A DNA stretch of 64,000 nucleotides from Lachnospira sp. UBA3212 (GTDB lineage: Bacteria > Bacillota > Clostridia > Lachnospirales > Lachnospiraceae), in the NCBI GenBank assembly GCA_002363615.1, contig DEWK01000010.1:1-64000 (forward strand), written 5' to 3'. Below the pieces are notes generated by a model that made no database searches, had not been told where the DNA came from, and saw nothing but the letters and a program-made list of their open reading frames with translations. This document shows positions 7,171 through 14,497 of the stretch, in pieces. How positions within the stretch are numbered: position 1 is the stretch's first letter; every line of letters begins with the position of its first letter. The translations under genes were made by a program, and so were the position numbers.

Positions 7171-8544
7171 ATGAAGAAAAAATTAACAAGGAAATACATG
7201 ACGGTATTTGTGACTTCAGTTGTTTTAATAGTTTCGATTTGGATTTTACTGTCTTATATTTTTATTTTTTGTGGTAAGGACGTGAAAATAAATGAACCGC
7301 AATATTTAGTTAATAGGTTTGAACAGTATGTAAGGTTTGATGATAAGATTTATATAACCAATCAAGGAAAAGAAATAATAAGAGATAATTCACTTTGGGT
7401 TCAAATAATTGATAAGAATGGAAATGTATTAGATGCGTACAATACAGGTGAAAGTATTTCGAAAAAATATGATGTTTTTGAAATTACACAAGATTCAATG
7501 AATTCAGATGCAATAAAAAATCAAACTCTATTTGTTTCAAGTTTTATGGAACACAGTAATTATGGGGTTATTATTGGATGCGATTCCTCAAGAGTCAGTA
7601 AATATAATGTTAAGATTACAGGAGGAATAAAAAAAGCAATTGTTATAAGTTTAATAGTATTGATTATTGTATTTGTAATTATTGGAATTTTTGCCGGAAT
7701 CATTTACTCTAAAAGTATTTCTGAACCGGTCATAAATATTGTTGAAAATATTAATTCTTTAGAACAAGACAAGGAACTTATTATTTACGATAGAAAGAGT
7801 ATATATTCTCAAGTATACGAAAGTATAAAAAAATTACAGGTTAGATTAAATGATGCAAAGGAAGAAAGGGCGAAAATTGAGAAACAAAGAGAAGAATGGA
7901 TATCAAATATATCTCATGATATGAAAACTCCACTGACAACAATAAAAGGTTACGCTGAAATCATGGCGGATCAGGATTATGAAGTGACACTTGAGGAGCA
8001 GACTAAATTTGCCCAAATTATTAAGAAAAATGTTAGCGTAATAGAAGGACTAGTAAAAGATTTGAACCTTAGTAAGCTAATTAAAGAAGGAAAAGTTTTA
8101 ATGAAAAAGGAGCAGATAGATGTTTGTAGCCTGCTGAAAGAGTGTTGTGATAATACTGATGTTAAATATAGAGACAGAATAATTCAAAACTTCGAAGGCA
8201 AAAAAATATTTATTAATGCAGATAAAAATTATATTAGAAGAGTATTTACAAACATTATTTGTAATGCATTTATTCATAATGGTGATGAGGTTAAAGTTCT
8301 TGTTGAATGCTATGAAAAGGATGATGTAATAGTAGAAATCAGTGACAACGGAAAAGGTATGACTAAAGAAGAATTAGAAAATATTTTTTCTAGGTATTAT
8401 AGAGGAAAAGCATCAACGGAAATTGATGGTAGTGGGTTGGGGATGGCAATATCTTATGAGATAGTTAAAGCACATAATGGAAGAATAGAAATCGAAAGTG
8501 CTAAAGAGCAAGGAACAAAATTTGTTATTAATCTGAAAAAGTAG
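7171..8544 (+). CDS. Two-component sensor histidine kinase
   Basis: A 457-residue membrane kinase. A first membrane helix (about 9-31), an extracytoplasmic region of about 115 residues, a second helix (about 155-178) and a short linker precede the HisKA domain with NISHDMKTPLTTIKGYAE (phospho-histidine in SHDMKTP). The ATPase domain shows the N box (ICNAFIHN), G1 box (SDNGKGM) and G2 box (GSGLGMAI). The ATG at 7171 is preferred to the upstream GTG at 7162 because AAAGTGG at 7159-7165 fits as ribosome site. It partners the response regulator just upstream. The ligand is unknown; nearby ABC-type genes suggest sensing of a peptide or envelope-active compound. Confidence 0.93.
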   Translation: MKKKLTRKYMTVFVTSVVLIVSIWILLSYIFIFCGKDVKINEPQYLVNRFEQYVRFDDKIYITNQGKEIIRDNSLWVQIIDKNGNVLDAYNTGESISKKYDVFEITQDSMNSDAIKNQTLFVSSFMEHSNYGVIIGCDSSRVSKYNVKITGGIKKAIVISLIVLIIVFVIIGIFAGIIYSKSISEPVINIVENINSLEQDKELIIYDRKSIYSQVYESIKKLQVRLNDAKEERAKIEKQREEWISNISHDMKTPLTTIKGYAEIMADQDYEVTLEEQTKFAQIIKKNVSVIEGLVKDLNLSKLIKEGKVLMKKEQIDVCSLLKECCDNTDVKYRDRIIQNFEGKKIFINADKNYIRRVFTNIICNAFIHNGDEVKVLVECYEKDDVIVEISDNGKGMTKEELENIFSRYYRGKASTEIDGSGLGMAISYEIVKAHNGRIEIESAKEQGTKFVINLKK

Positions 8545-8546
8545 AG

Positions 8547-8585
8547 AAAAACCAAATGTCAAAAGGCATTTGGTTTTTCTTATTT
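8547..8585 (+). terminator. Terminator after the sensor kinase gene
   Basis: AAAACCAAATG pairs with CATTTGGTTTT across an 8-base loop and is followed by a T-rich run. It separates the regulatory genes from the effector genes. Confidence 0.85.
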
Positions 8586-8597
8586 TATAAAAGAAAT

Positions 8598-8626
8598 AAT
8601 TAAGGATTAATTAAGGTGAGTATAAT
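8598..8626 (+). promoter_or_regulatory. Regulated promoter with 11-bp-spaced direct repeats
   Basis: AATTAAGG occurs at 8598-8605 and again at 8609-8616, exactly 11 bases apart (one helical turn). They occupy the -35 region of a consensus TATAAT (8621-8626); no good -35 hexamer exists at 17-base spacing. This is the layout of activator-dependent promoters of OmpR-family regulators. It faces the secreted-protein gene. Confidence 0.65.
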
Positions 8627-8703
8627 TCGCAGTTAAAACTGATTGTATATAGTAATATCATCAGATAGACAAATCATATACAAAAGAGAAAGAGAGGAAA
8701 AAA

Positions 8704-9096
8704 ATAAAGATTAGTATTAAGAAAACGGTAGTAACAATAGGATTTGCAGTTATGATGATGACATCTGCAGCAATGGCTGGAACATCTTATTCAAAGTATA
8801 ACACAACAGTAGGTAGATTTAACGGTAATGGATATACAGATTATCAGACAAAAGCTACTTCAGGAGCTAATGGTTATATTAAATCTACAAAGGTTGGCGG
8901 CGATTATGTAGTAGATGTGAGAATGAACAGTTCTTCAGGAAACGGAAGCTGGGTTAGAGATTTGGATGATAACGATAATCGTTCACTTTCTGGTTCTGCA
9001 AAAATGAAAAAAGGTTGTTCAGTAAGAGCACATTTTTCTAATGATTGGAATACACCAGTAGCAGTTCAGGTTATTGGACAGTGGAAGAGTAATTAA
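8704..9096 (+). CDS. Small secreted protein with non-AUG start
   Basis: Translation from 8704 gives a 130-residue precursor whose start looks like a bacterial signal peptide: (start)KISIKKTVVTIGFAV, then MMMTSAAMA and a cleavage-like AMA-G. The mature part is about 105 residues, rich in Ser, Gly and Asn, with one cysteine and alternating beta-type segments, ending VQVIGQWKSN. No ATG or GTG exists before the hydrophobic core; the first in-frame codon after the AGAGAGGA ribosome site is ATA (8704), with ATT at 8710 and 8716. The first ATG (8752) would remove the positively charged n-region. Composition recalls DUF2712-type secreted proteins found beside ABC transporters; identity is uncertain and it could be a bacteriocin-like or signalling protein. 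Confidence 0.7.
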   Translation: MKISIKKTVVTIGFAVMMMTSAAMAGTSYSKYNTTVGRFNGNGYTDYQTKATSGANGYIKSTKVGGDYVVDVRMNSSSGNGSWVRDLDDNDNRSLSGSAKMKKGCSVRAHFSNDWNTPVAVQVIGQWKSN

Positions 9097-9136
9097 TATA
9101 ATTTGGTTGGATTTGTCATATTTGAAATTAAAAGAA

Positions 9137-9166
9137 AGTGGAAGATTTACTCTTCTACTTTTTTTA
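9137..9166 (+). terminator. Attenuator-like hairpin between secreted protein and ABC genes
   Basis: AGTGGAAGA (9137-9145) pairs with TCTTCTACT (9151-9159), with one G-T wobble, followed by seven T's. It sits 16 bases before the next ATG. It probably lets most transcripts stop after the secreted protein, giving it higher expression than the membrane proteins. Confidence 0.65.
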
Positions 9167-9181
9167 AAAAAGGAGATTATA

Positions 9182-9949
9182 ATGCAGTTAATAAAAAATA
9201 ATAAGCGCGAAATATTATTATCTTGTGTAGTGTCATTGATTGGAATATATGTATTATTAATAGCGGAATATACTATTTCAAAAAATACAGCTATTAGTTT
9301 TCCAATTGAAATTTGGATTGATGGAAGTAAAATATTGGATTTCTTCTTTCCTTTGATTATTACACTTCCATTTTCTTGGATGTTGTATTATGAAAGAAAA
9401 GATGGATTTATCAATTACGCATCAATGAGAAAAGAAAGAAAAAAATATTTATTTGGAAGAATAATGTCCGGAATGATATCGGCTTTTGCTGTTACATTTA
9501 TTATTTATTATGTTGGGTTAGTGGTAGCAGTATTGTTTTTGCAGCCGGAGACATTGGTTAATGATAATATTTTATATAGATATTTGTGGGGACACTTTCA
9601 AGCTAACAATCCGCTGATATTTGGTATTTTTTGGTGCGCTTGGAAAGGGTTAATAGGCTCTATTATATGTGCCTTTGGATATTTGGTTGCTCTGGTAGTA
9701 GATAATATATTTGTTGTAGCATTGTTACCATTTATTTATTGCACAGTTGAAAATTTCATTACAGGAACACTACATCTTGAAAAATACAGTGTGACTACAA
9801 CATATATACTGAACAGATTATCACCAACTAAAATGAGCGTGGTAAATTATTTTGCAGGATTGATTACGTTTGTTCTTATAGGAACAATTTTAATTATAGG
9901 AATAAATTATAGGAATAAGAGAAAAGACAAAGAGGAAAGAGAGTTGTGA
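9182..9949 (+). CDS. ABC-2-like membrane protein of the secreted-protein module
   Basis: A 255-residue integral membrane protein with about six predicted helices (starting near residues 11, 48, 98, 140, 160-200 and 228) and a basic tail ending KRKDKEEREL. The topology fits a permease subunit of an ABC-2 exporter. ATG 9182 is chosen because AAGGAG lies eight bases upstream; upstream in-frame sequence overlaps the attenuator hairpin. It overlaps the next gene by four bases, and the ATPase follows that one, so all three likely form one transporter. I do not recognise a more exact family. Confidence 0.75.
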   Translation: MQLIKNNKREILLSCVVSLIGIYVLLIAEYTISKNTAISFPIEIWIDGSKILDFFFPLIITLPFSWMLYYERKDGFINYASMRKERKKYLFGRIMSGMISAFAVTFIIYYVGLVVAVLFLQPETLVNDNILYRYLWGHFQANNPLIFGIFWCAWKGLIGSIICAFGYLVALVVDNIFVVALLPFIYCTVENFITGTLHLEKYSVTTTYILNRLSPTKMSVVNYFAGLITFVLIGTILIIGINYRNKRKDKEEREL

Positions 9950-11496
9950 AGAGTTTAATTAAAGATAATGTTGATAACTTCATATGTGATAAGCGAAAGT
10001 TAATTATCTTTGTGATTTTTGCATGGTTTTGTGGAGATGAATTAGTTCTGGCAGATTCCGTGAGTATGTCAATATACGAATATATTATGTTGGTAATGGG
10101 TAATCATTATTATATTATTTACTTTTTATTAATGTCTTATTTGTTTTTTCAGTTTGATCAAATAAAGAAAACAAATAATTTAGTTAGTATTAGAGTTAGA
10201 CTAATTAGAAATAAGTTTTTAATTCAATTATTCAGTATATTAATACAGACAATGGTTTATATAGGTATACATTTCATTGTTGCTTTCGGTATTGGTATCA
10301 CACGCCTTGAAATAGTTAATAGATTTCAGACAGGAATGATTAGCGGATATTATAATGATACCCTAAGTTTTGTTTATGGATTTCAAAAATATTTTTCTAA
10401 TCCATTATTAGCATTGATAACTATGGGATTATATATGGTTGCAGGCTTATCATTGTTTGGGATGATTATTTTTGTTGTACATGAGATAAAAGGTAGTAAA
10501 TATACATTGGTAGTTGCCGGAGTTATGATTTTGGATATTATGGTGGGATTTAAACTGAATATCCATGGTTTTGCAGAAATATTTTTCTTAAACAATTACT
10601 TTATCCTACATCATGTTCTGTTTATAAGTGGTTTTATATGGGGATTATTTAATATTATAATTATTGCTTTCTTGATTGGTGGCATGTACTGTTTATTGAA
10701 AAAGAAAATAGGAAACCGTTTTGGGAGATATAATTATGCAAGATATATGCTATCTTCGACGTATAAAATTAGTATTCTATTTCTGCTTATATATATCATA
10801 CTAAATTGTATTTCTGTTTATTTGCAAGATAAACATTTTTATTTGGTGGACGGAATTATTGTAAATTTACTGGGATATTCAAAAGATAGTATTGACTTAT
10901 TGGAATTAATTAAACATATACTGTTTTTTGCTATACCACTTTTCTTTATAGGAAAGTTTTTGGAAAGTGAAATTCATATGTATAATGAACAGGTAAAGTT
11001 AAGATACAAAAATAAAAGTGAATGGAATAATTTAATAAATAAAACTATAGACACATATATATGGATTTATGCTACAGCGTTCATTTGTTATATGGCAGTT
11101 ATTTATTTGTTTAGTATACTGCAGACAGGAGTAAAAAATCCATATTTCAATGAATTCATCAGCTATGTAGATGTTTCACATGATCAGTTTGGGGAAATTG
11201 TGATATTGTCATGCGTGTTAAAAACTTTAGAACTTATATATTACAAGAATATTTTGGTATTATTAACTAATTTATTTAAAAATAGAATTCTTGCATATTT
11301 GCTCACTTTGTTTGGATTTATTATTTCGTTAATATCGAGCATACCGGTTATAAGTTATGGAAGATCATCATTGTATTATTTGTGTGAAAAAATGCATTTA
11401 TATGGAACCTTAAAGATGAATGTATTATTATTGAGTATTTTAATAATAAAAATATTATTTATAAAAATAATCATTAAATGGAGGGTAAAATATTGA
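9946..11496 (+). CDS. Large polytopic membrane protein, unrecognised family
   Basis: A 516-residue protein with roughly twelve hydrophobic segments in two halves separated by a soluble region around residues 330-365 (EIHMYNEQVKLRYKNKSEWN). It starts with GTG at 9946 inside the stop of the preceding gene (GTGA overlap), with AGAGGAAAGAG upstream as ribosome site. It overlaps the ATPase gene by a few bases. Position and topology suggest it is the second, larger permease of an ABC exporter or an immunity protein. Base composition is extremely A+T rich, as in its neighbours. No catalytic motif is visible. Confidence 0.75.
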   Translation: MKSLIKDNVDNFICDKRKLIIFVIFAWFCGDELVLADSVSMSIYEYIMLVMGNHYYIIYFLLMSYLFFQFDQIKKTNNLVSIRVRLIRNKFLIQLFSILIQTMVYIGIHFIVAFGIGITRLEIVNRFQTGMISGYYNDTLSFVYGFQKYFSNPLLALITMGLYMVAGLSLFGMIIFVVHEIKGSKYTLVVAGVMILDIMVGFKLNIHGFAEIFFLNNYFILHHVLFISGFIWGLFNIIIIAFLIGGMYCLLKKKIGNRFGRYNYARYMLSSTYKISILFLLIYIILNCISVYLQDKHFYLVDGIIVNLLGYSKDSIDLLELIKHILFFAIPLFFIGKFLESEIHMYNEQVKLRYKNKSEWNNLINKTIDTYIWIYATAFICYMAVIYLFSILQTGVKNPYFNEFISYVDVSHDQFGEIVILSCVLKTLELIYYKNILVLLTNLFKNRILAYLLTLFGFIISLISSIPVISYGRSSLYYLCEKMHLYGTLKMNVLLLSILIIKILFIKIIIKWRVKY

Positions 11497-12164
11497 ATAC
11501 AGCAATAGAAATAAAAAATGGAAGTAAATCTTTTGGTAAGAAGATTATTTATAAAAATTTAAACATAAAAATTAACGAGGGAGAATGTGTAGGGTTTATC
11601 GGTGGAAATGGCACTGGGAAATCAGTATTATTTCAGCTGATGACAGGTCTTCTTCCAATTGATACTGGAAAAGTAATAGTAAACGGAAAAGTATTAGGAA
11701 AAGATGGAGATTTTCCTGAAGATGTAGGAATACTTATCAATTCGCCAGGGTATATTGATTGTTATAGTGGTTTTAAGAATTTGCAGATGTTAGCTAGAAT
11801 ACAGGGCAAAATAGGTGATGAGGAAATAAAATCTGCTATGCAATTAGTTGGTCTTGACCCGGAGAATAAAACTCATGTAAAAAGATATTCTATGGGAATG
11901 AAGCAAAAATTAGGAATAGCTCAGGCTATTATGGAACATCAAAAAATTATAATTTTAGATGAGCCTTATAATGCTTTGGATTTTAACACAAATAAAGAAA
12001 TAACTAAATTATTAAACGAGTTAAAAGAGGAAGGAAGAACGATTCTTTTGACAAGTCACCAGCATGAATACTTAGAAAAGTTGTGTGATACTATGTATTA
12101 TATAGAAAATGGAGAATTAGAATTGTTTGATGAAAAAAGAAAAGCAGAATATTTTACTGTATAA
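11493..12164 (+). CDS. ABC transporter ATP-binding protein
   Basis: A 223-residue ATPase subunit. Walker A is GGNGTGKS, the signature is YSMGMKQK, Walker B IIILDEPYNALD and the switch histidine TSHQH, the pattern of export-type ATPases for antimicrobial peptides (BcrA/NatA-like). TTG at 11493 overlaps the preceding stop (TTGA) and has GGAGG eight bases upstream; an in-frame ATG at 11478 would include that GGAGG as codons and is less likely. It is the last gene of the module. Together with the two membrane proteins it would export the secreted protein or, more likely given its Sec-type signal peptide, confer immunity or export another ligand. Confidence 0.88.
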   Translation: MNTAIEIKNGSKSFGKKIIYKNLNIKINEGECVGFIGGNGTGKSVLFQLMTGLLPIDTGKVIVNGKVLGKDGDFPEDVGILINSPGYIDCYSGFKNLQMLARIQGKIGDEEIKSAMQLVGLDPENKTHVKRYSMGMKQKLGIAQAIMEHQKIIILDEPYNALDFNTNKEITKLLNELKEEGRTILLTSHQHEYLEKLCDTMYYIENGELELFDEKRKAEYFTV

Positions 12165-12246
12165 AGTGAAATCGTAGTTGCAAGCAAAAACAAGCGTTTA
12201 AAAATTCATTTAAAGACATTACAAGTAGATAAATGGAAAAAATCTA

Positions 12247-12267
12247 TGTTATACTATACATTGTATA
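12247..12267 (+). promoter_or_regulatory. Nitroreductase promoter with operator-like palindrome
   Basis: TGTTATACT gives an extended -10 (TATACT 12250-12255). It is followed directly by TATACATTGTATA (12255-12267), a perfect 13-base inverted repeat around one base, at the expected start of transcription. This is a plausible repressor site for the nitroreductase gene. Confidence 0.45.
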
Positions 12268-12313
12268 AAGGAAAAAATTGACAATCAACATATCACAATT
12301 TTAAGGAGGCACT

Positions 12314-12844
12314 ATGAACGAGGTTTTAAAAGCAATCAAGGAACGCAGAAGCATTCGCAAATTTAAAAGTGACATGCCAAAGAAGGAAGACATTGAGGCA
12401 ATCTTAGAGGCTGGGCTTTATGCGCCAAGCGGACGGGGAGGTCAGGAAGTAATCACCATTGCGGTTACGGCCAAAGAGATGAGAGATCAAATAAGGAAAG
12501 ACAATGCGGTCGTAGGTGGATGGGGAGAAGATTTCGATCCATTTTATGGGGCACCGGTGATCTTAGTGGTGCTGCGTAATAAAAACTGGGGAACCAGCAT
12601 TTACGATGGAAGCCTGGTGATGGAGAATCTGATGCTAGCTGCACATTCATTGGGACTTGGAAGCATATGGATTCATCGGGCCAAGGAAGAATTTGAGATG
12701 CCAAAGTATAAAGAGCTTCTGGCAAAGCTTGGAATTAAAGGAGAGTGGGAAGGAGTTGGACATTGTGCCATTGGCTATATCGATGGAGAAGTGCCAGCGC
12801 CAGCCAAGCGAAAAGAAGGAAGAATCTACTGGGTGGAAGACTAG
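12314..12844 (+). CDS. Nitroreductase family flavoprotein
   Basis: A 176-residue FMN-binding oxidoreductase of the nitroreductase superfamily. The N-terminal ERRSIRKF motif binds the FMN phosphate, YAPSGRGGQ is the second conserved stretch, and MENLMLAAHSLGLGS with the following IWIH forms the central helix and strand. Length is on the short side for the family (170-220) but complete. Substrate cannot be told. GGAGG lies seven bases before the ATG. The next gene begins immediately after its stop codon, so both are translated from one mRNA. Confidence 0.92.
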   Translation: MNEVLKAIKERRSIRKFKSDMPKKEDIEAILEAGLYAPSGRGGQEVITIAVTAKEMRDQIRKDNAVVGGWGEDFDPFYGAPVILVVLRNKNWGTSIYDGSLVMENLMLAAHSLGLGSIWIHRAKEEFEMPKYKELLAKLGIKGEWEGVGHCAIGYIDGEVPAPAKRKEGRIYWVED

Positions 12845-13744
12845 ATGGAACAGTCATTTGCCTATTACCATTTGCCTGGGCTCTTTGAGTTTTTTGATTT
12901 TTATCAAGCTTTTTTGCCCCTATATCGTGACCATAAAGAATATTTTTATGACTGGGCAAGGATTGGGTCCATTTACGGGGCACCGGCGGACTGCATCTGG
13001 GGTGGAGGCCGGGTAGGCTTTGGAGAGGCAAGACCCGAGGCGGTCTTTGATTTGATGGACCAATATCAGATCTCCCCAAGACTTACCTTTAGCAACTTAT
13101 TTTTGAAAAAGGAGCATTTGCAGGATTCCTATGCAAATGCCCTTTGCAAGCGGGCACAACAATCAAAGAAGGCTCCGGGGGTGATTTTAACCTCCGACCT
13201 GCTGTTGGAGTATTTAAAAGAAAACTATAATGGATTTTATTTTATGTCCTCCACCACCAAGGTGATTACAGATCTTGATGAAGCCAAAAAGGAAGTGAGG
13301 CGGAAAGAATTTTCTTATGTGGTCCCGGACTTTCGTTTCAATAAACCTCTTGAAATCTGGGAGGATTTAGACCGGAAAGAAAGGGACAAGTTGGAATTTC
13401 TTTGTAATGAATGCTGTTCCTTTGCTTGCAAGGACCGAAGAGCCTGCTATGAAAATGTCAGTAAAAAGGCCTTGGGCGAAACGGTAAAAGACCATATTTG
13501 TAAGGCACCGATGGGAAATCAGGGCTATCGATTTTCAGAGGCTATGAAAAATCCGGCCTTCCTTTCAAGAAAGGACATTCAGGAGGTCTATCTGCCGGCT
13601 GGTTTTTCTAATTTTAAGATTGAGGGTCGGGGCCTGGGAAGTGCTATTTTATTGGAGTTTTTGCTTTACTATATGGTAAAGCCAAAGTGGCAGTTAAAGG
13701 TACGAGAGGAACTTTATCTGGATGCCATGTTGGACTTATTCTAA
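12845..13744 (+). CDS. Uncharacterised protein with a C-terminal cysteine cluster
   Basis: A 299-residue protein I cannot assign firmly. A cluster CNECCSFACKDRRAC plus a further Cys in DHICKAP, at about residues 188-221, looks like a metal or Fe-S site. The alternating strand/helix pattern and the ending similar to peptidase U32/UbiU-type proteins suggest a TIM-barrel relative, but no active-site motif confirms this. The ATG directly abuts the nitroreductase stop (TAG-ATG), pointing to translational coupling and possibly a shared redox role. An Fe-S protein is one option; a zinc site is another. Confidence 0.6.
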   Translation: MEQSFAYYHLPGLFEFFDFYQAFLPLYRDHKEYFYDWARIGSIYGAPADCIWGGGRVGFGEARPEAVFDLMDQYQISPRLTFSNLFLKKEHLQDSYANALCKRAQQSKKAPGVILTSDLLLEYLKENYNGFYFMSSTTKVITDLDEAKKEVRRKEFSYVVPDFRFNKPLEIWEDLDRKERDKLEFLCNECCSFACKDRRACYENVSKKALGETVKDHICKAPMGNQGYRFSEAMKNPAFLSRKDIQEVYLPAGFSNFKIEGRGLGSAILLEFLLYYMVKPKWQLKVREELYLDAMLDLF

Positions 13745-13774
13745 AGACGAAGTTGGCACGAAAGGAGTGGAAGG

Positions 13775-14497
13775 ATGATTAAAATCGAAAAACTTGTTAA
13801 GACCTATGGAAACCACATTCGTGCAGTAGATGGTTTGGATTTTACGGTACGAAACGGAGAAATCCTTGGATTTATTGGCCCAAACGGAGCCGGGAAAACC
13901 ACCACCATTAAGATGATGACTGGAATTTTAAAACCGGATTCCGGGAATGTGATGATTAACGACTATTCCATGAGAACCCAGGCCCTAAAGGCCAAACAGG
14001 AGATTGGGTATATTGCAGATAGCCCGGATTTGTTTTTAAGGTTAAAGGGAATTGAATATTTAAATCTGATTTCCGATATATATGGGGTATCTACCAAGGA
14101 CCGGAAGGAGAGAATCAAGGAATTTGCCAGTCGTTTTGATATGCTTGAGGCCTTAGGGGACGCCATGCAAAACTATTCTCATGGAATGAGGCAAAAGATT
14201 ATGGTAATCGGTGCTTTGGTTCACAATCCGGCGGTTTGGATTTTAGATGAACCCCTAACGGGATTAGATCCCAAATCTGCTTTTGCCTTAAAGCAGATGA
14301 TGCGGGAACATGCAGATGCAGGAAATTCCGTCTTTTTTTCTACCCATGTCCTAGAGGTGGCGGAAAAGCTTTGTGACCGGGTGATTATTATTAACCATGG
14401 TAAGAAGCTCTTTGATGGAAGCATTGAGACATTAAGGGAGAATCGCAAGGAAGAGGATCTGGAAAAAATCTTTTTGGAGATGACTGCCTATGAATAG
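13775..14497 (+). CDS. ABC-2 exporter ATP-binding protein
   Basis: A 240-residue ATPase with Walker A GPNGAGKT, signature YSHGMRQK, Walker B VWILDEPLTGLDP and switch STHVLEV. It resembles the ATPases paired with ABC-2 type exporters for drugs or lipids. The permease gene overlaps its 3' end by eight bases (ATGAATAG), indicating stoichiometric coupling. AAAGGAGTGG precedes the ATG. The substrate cannot be deduced. Confidence 0.93.
   Translation: MIKIEKLVKTYGNHIRAVDGLDFTVRNGEILGFIGPNGAGKTTTIKMMTGILKPDSGNVMINDYSMRTQALKAKQEIGYIADSPDLFLRLKGIEYLNLISDIYGVSTKDRKERIKEFASRFDMLEALGDAMQNYSHGMRQKIMVIGALVHNPAVWILDEPLTGLDPKSAFALKQMMREHADAGNSVFFSTHVLEVAEKLCDRVIIINHGKKLFDGSIETLRENRKEEDLEKIFLEMTAYE

Noticed and set aside
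8704..9096. Lactococcin 972-type bacteriocin
   Set aside because: The gene order is similar, but the mature sequence lacks the Gly-Gly-Thr-Trp start and His/Tyr-rich pattern of that family.
9074..9181. Upstream extension of the first ABC-2-like membrane protein
   Set aside because: The extension overlaps the previous gene and the attenuator hairpin; AAGGAG precedes ATG 9182.
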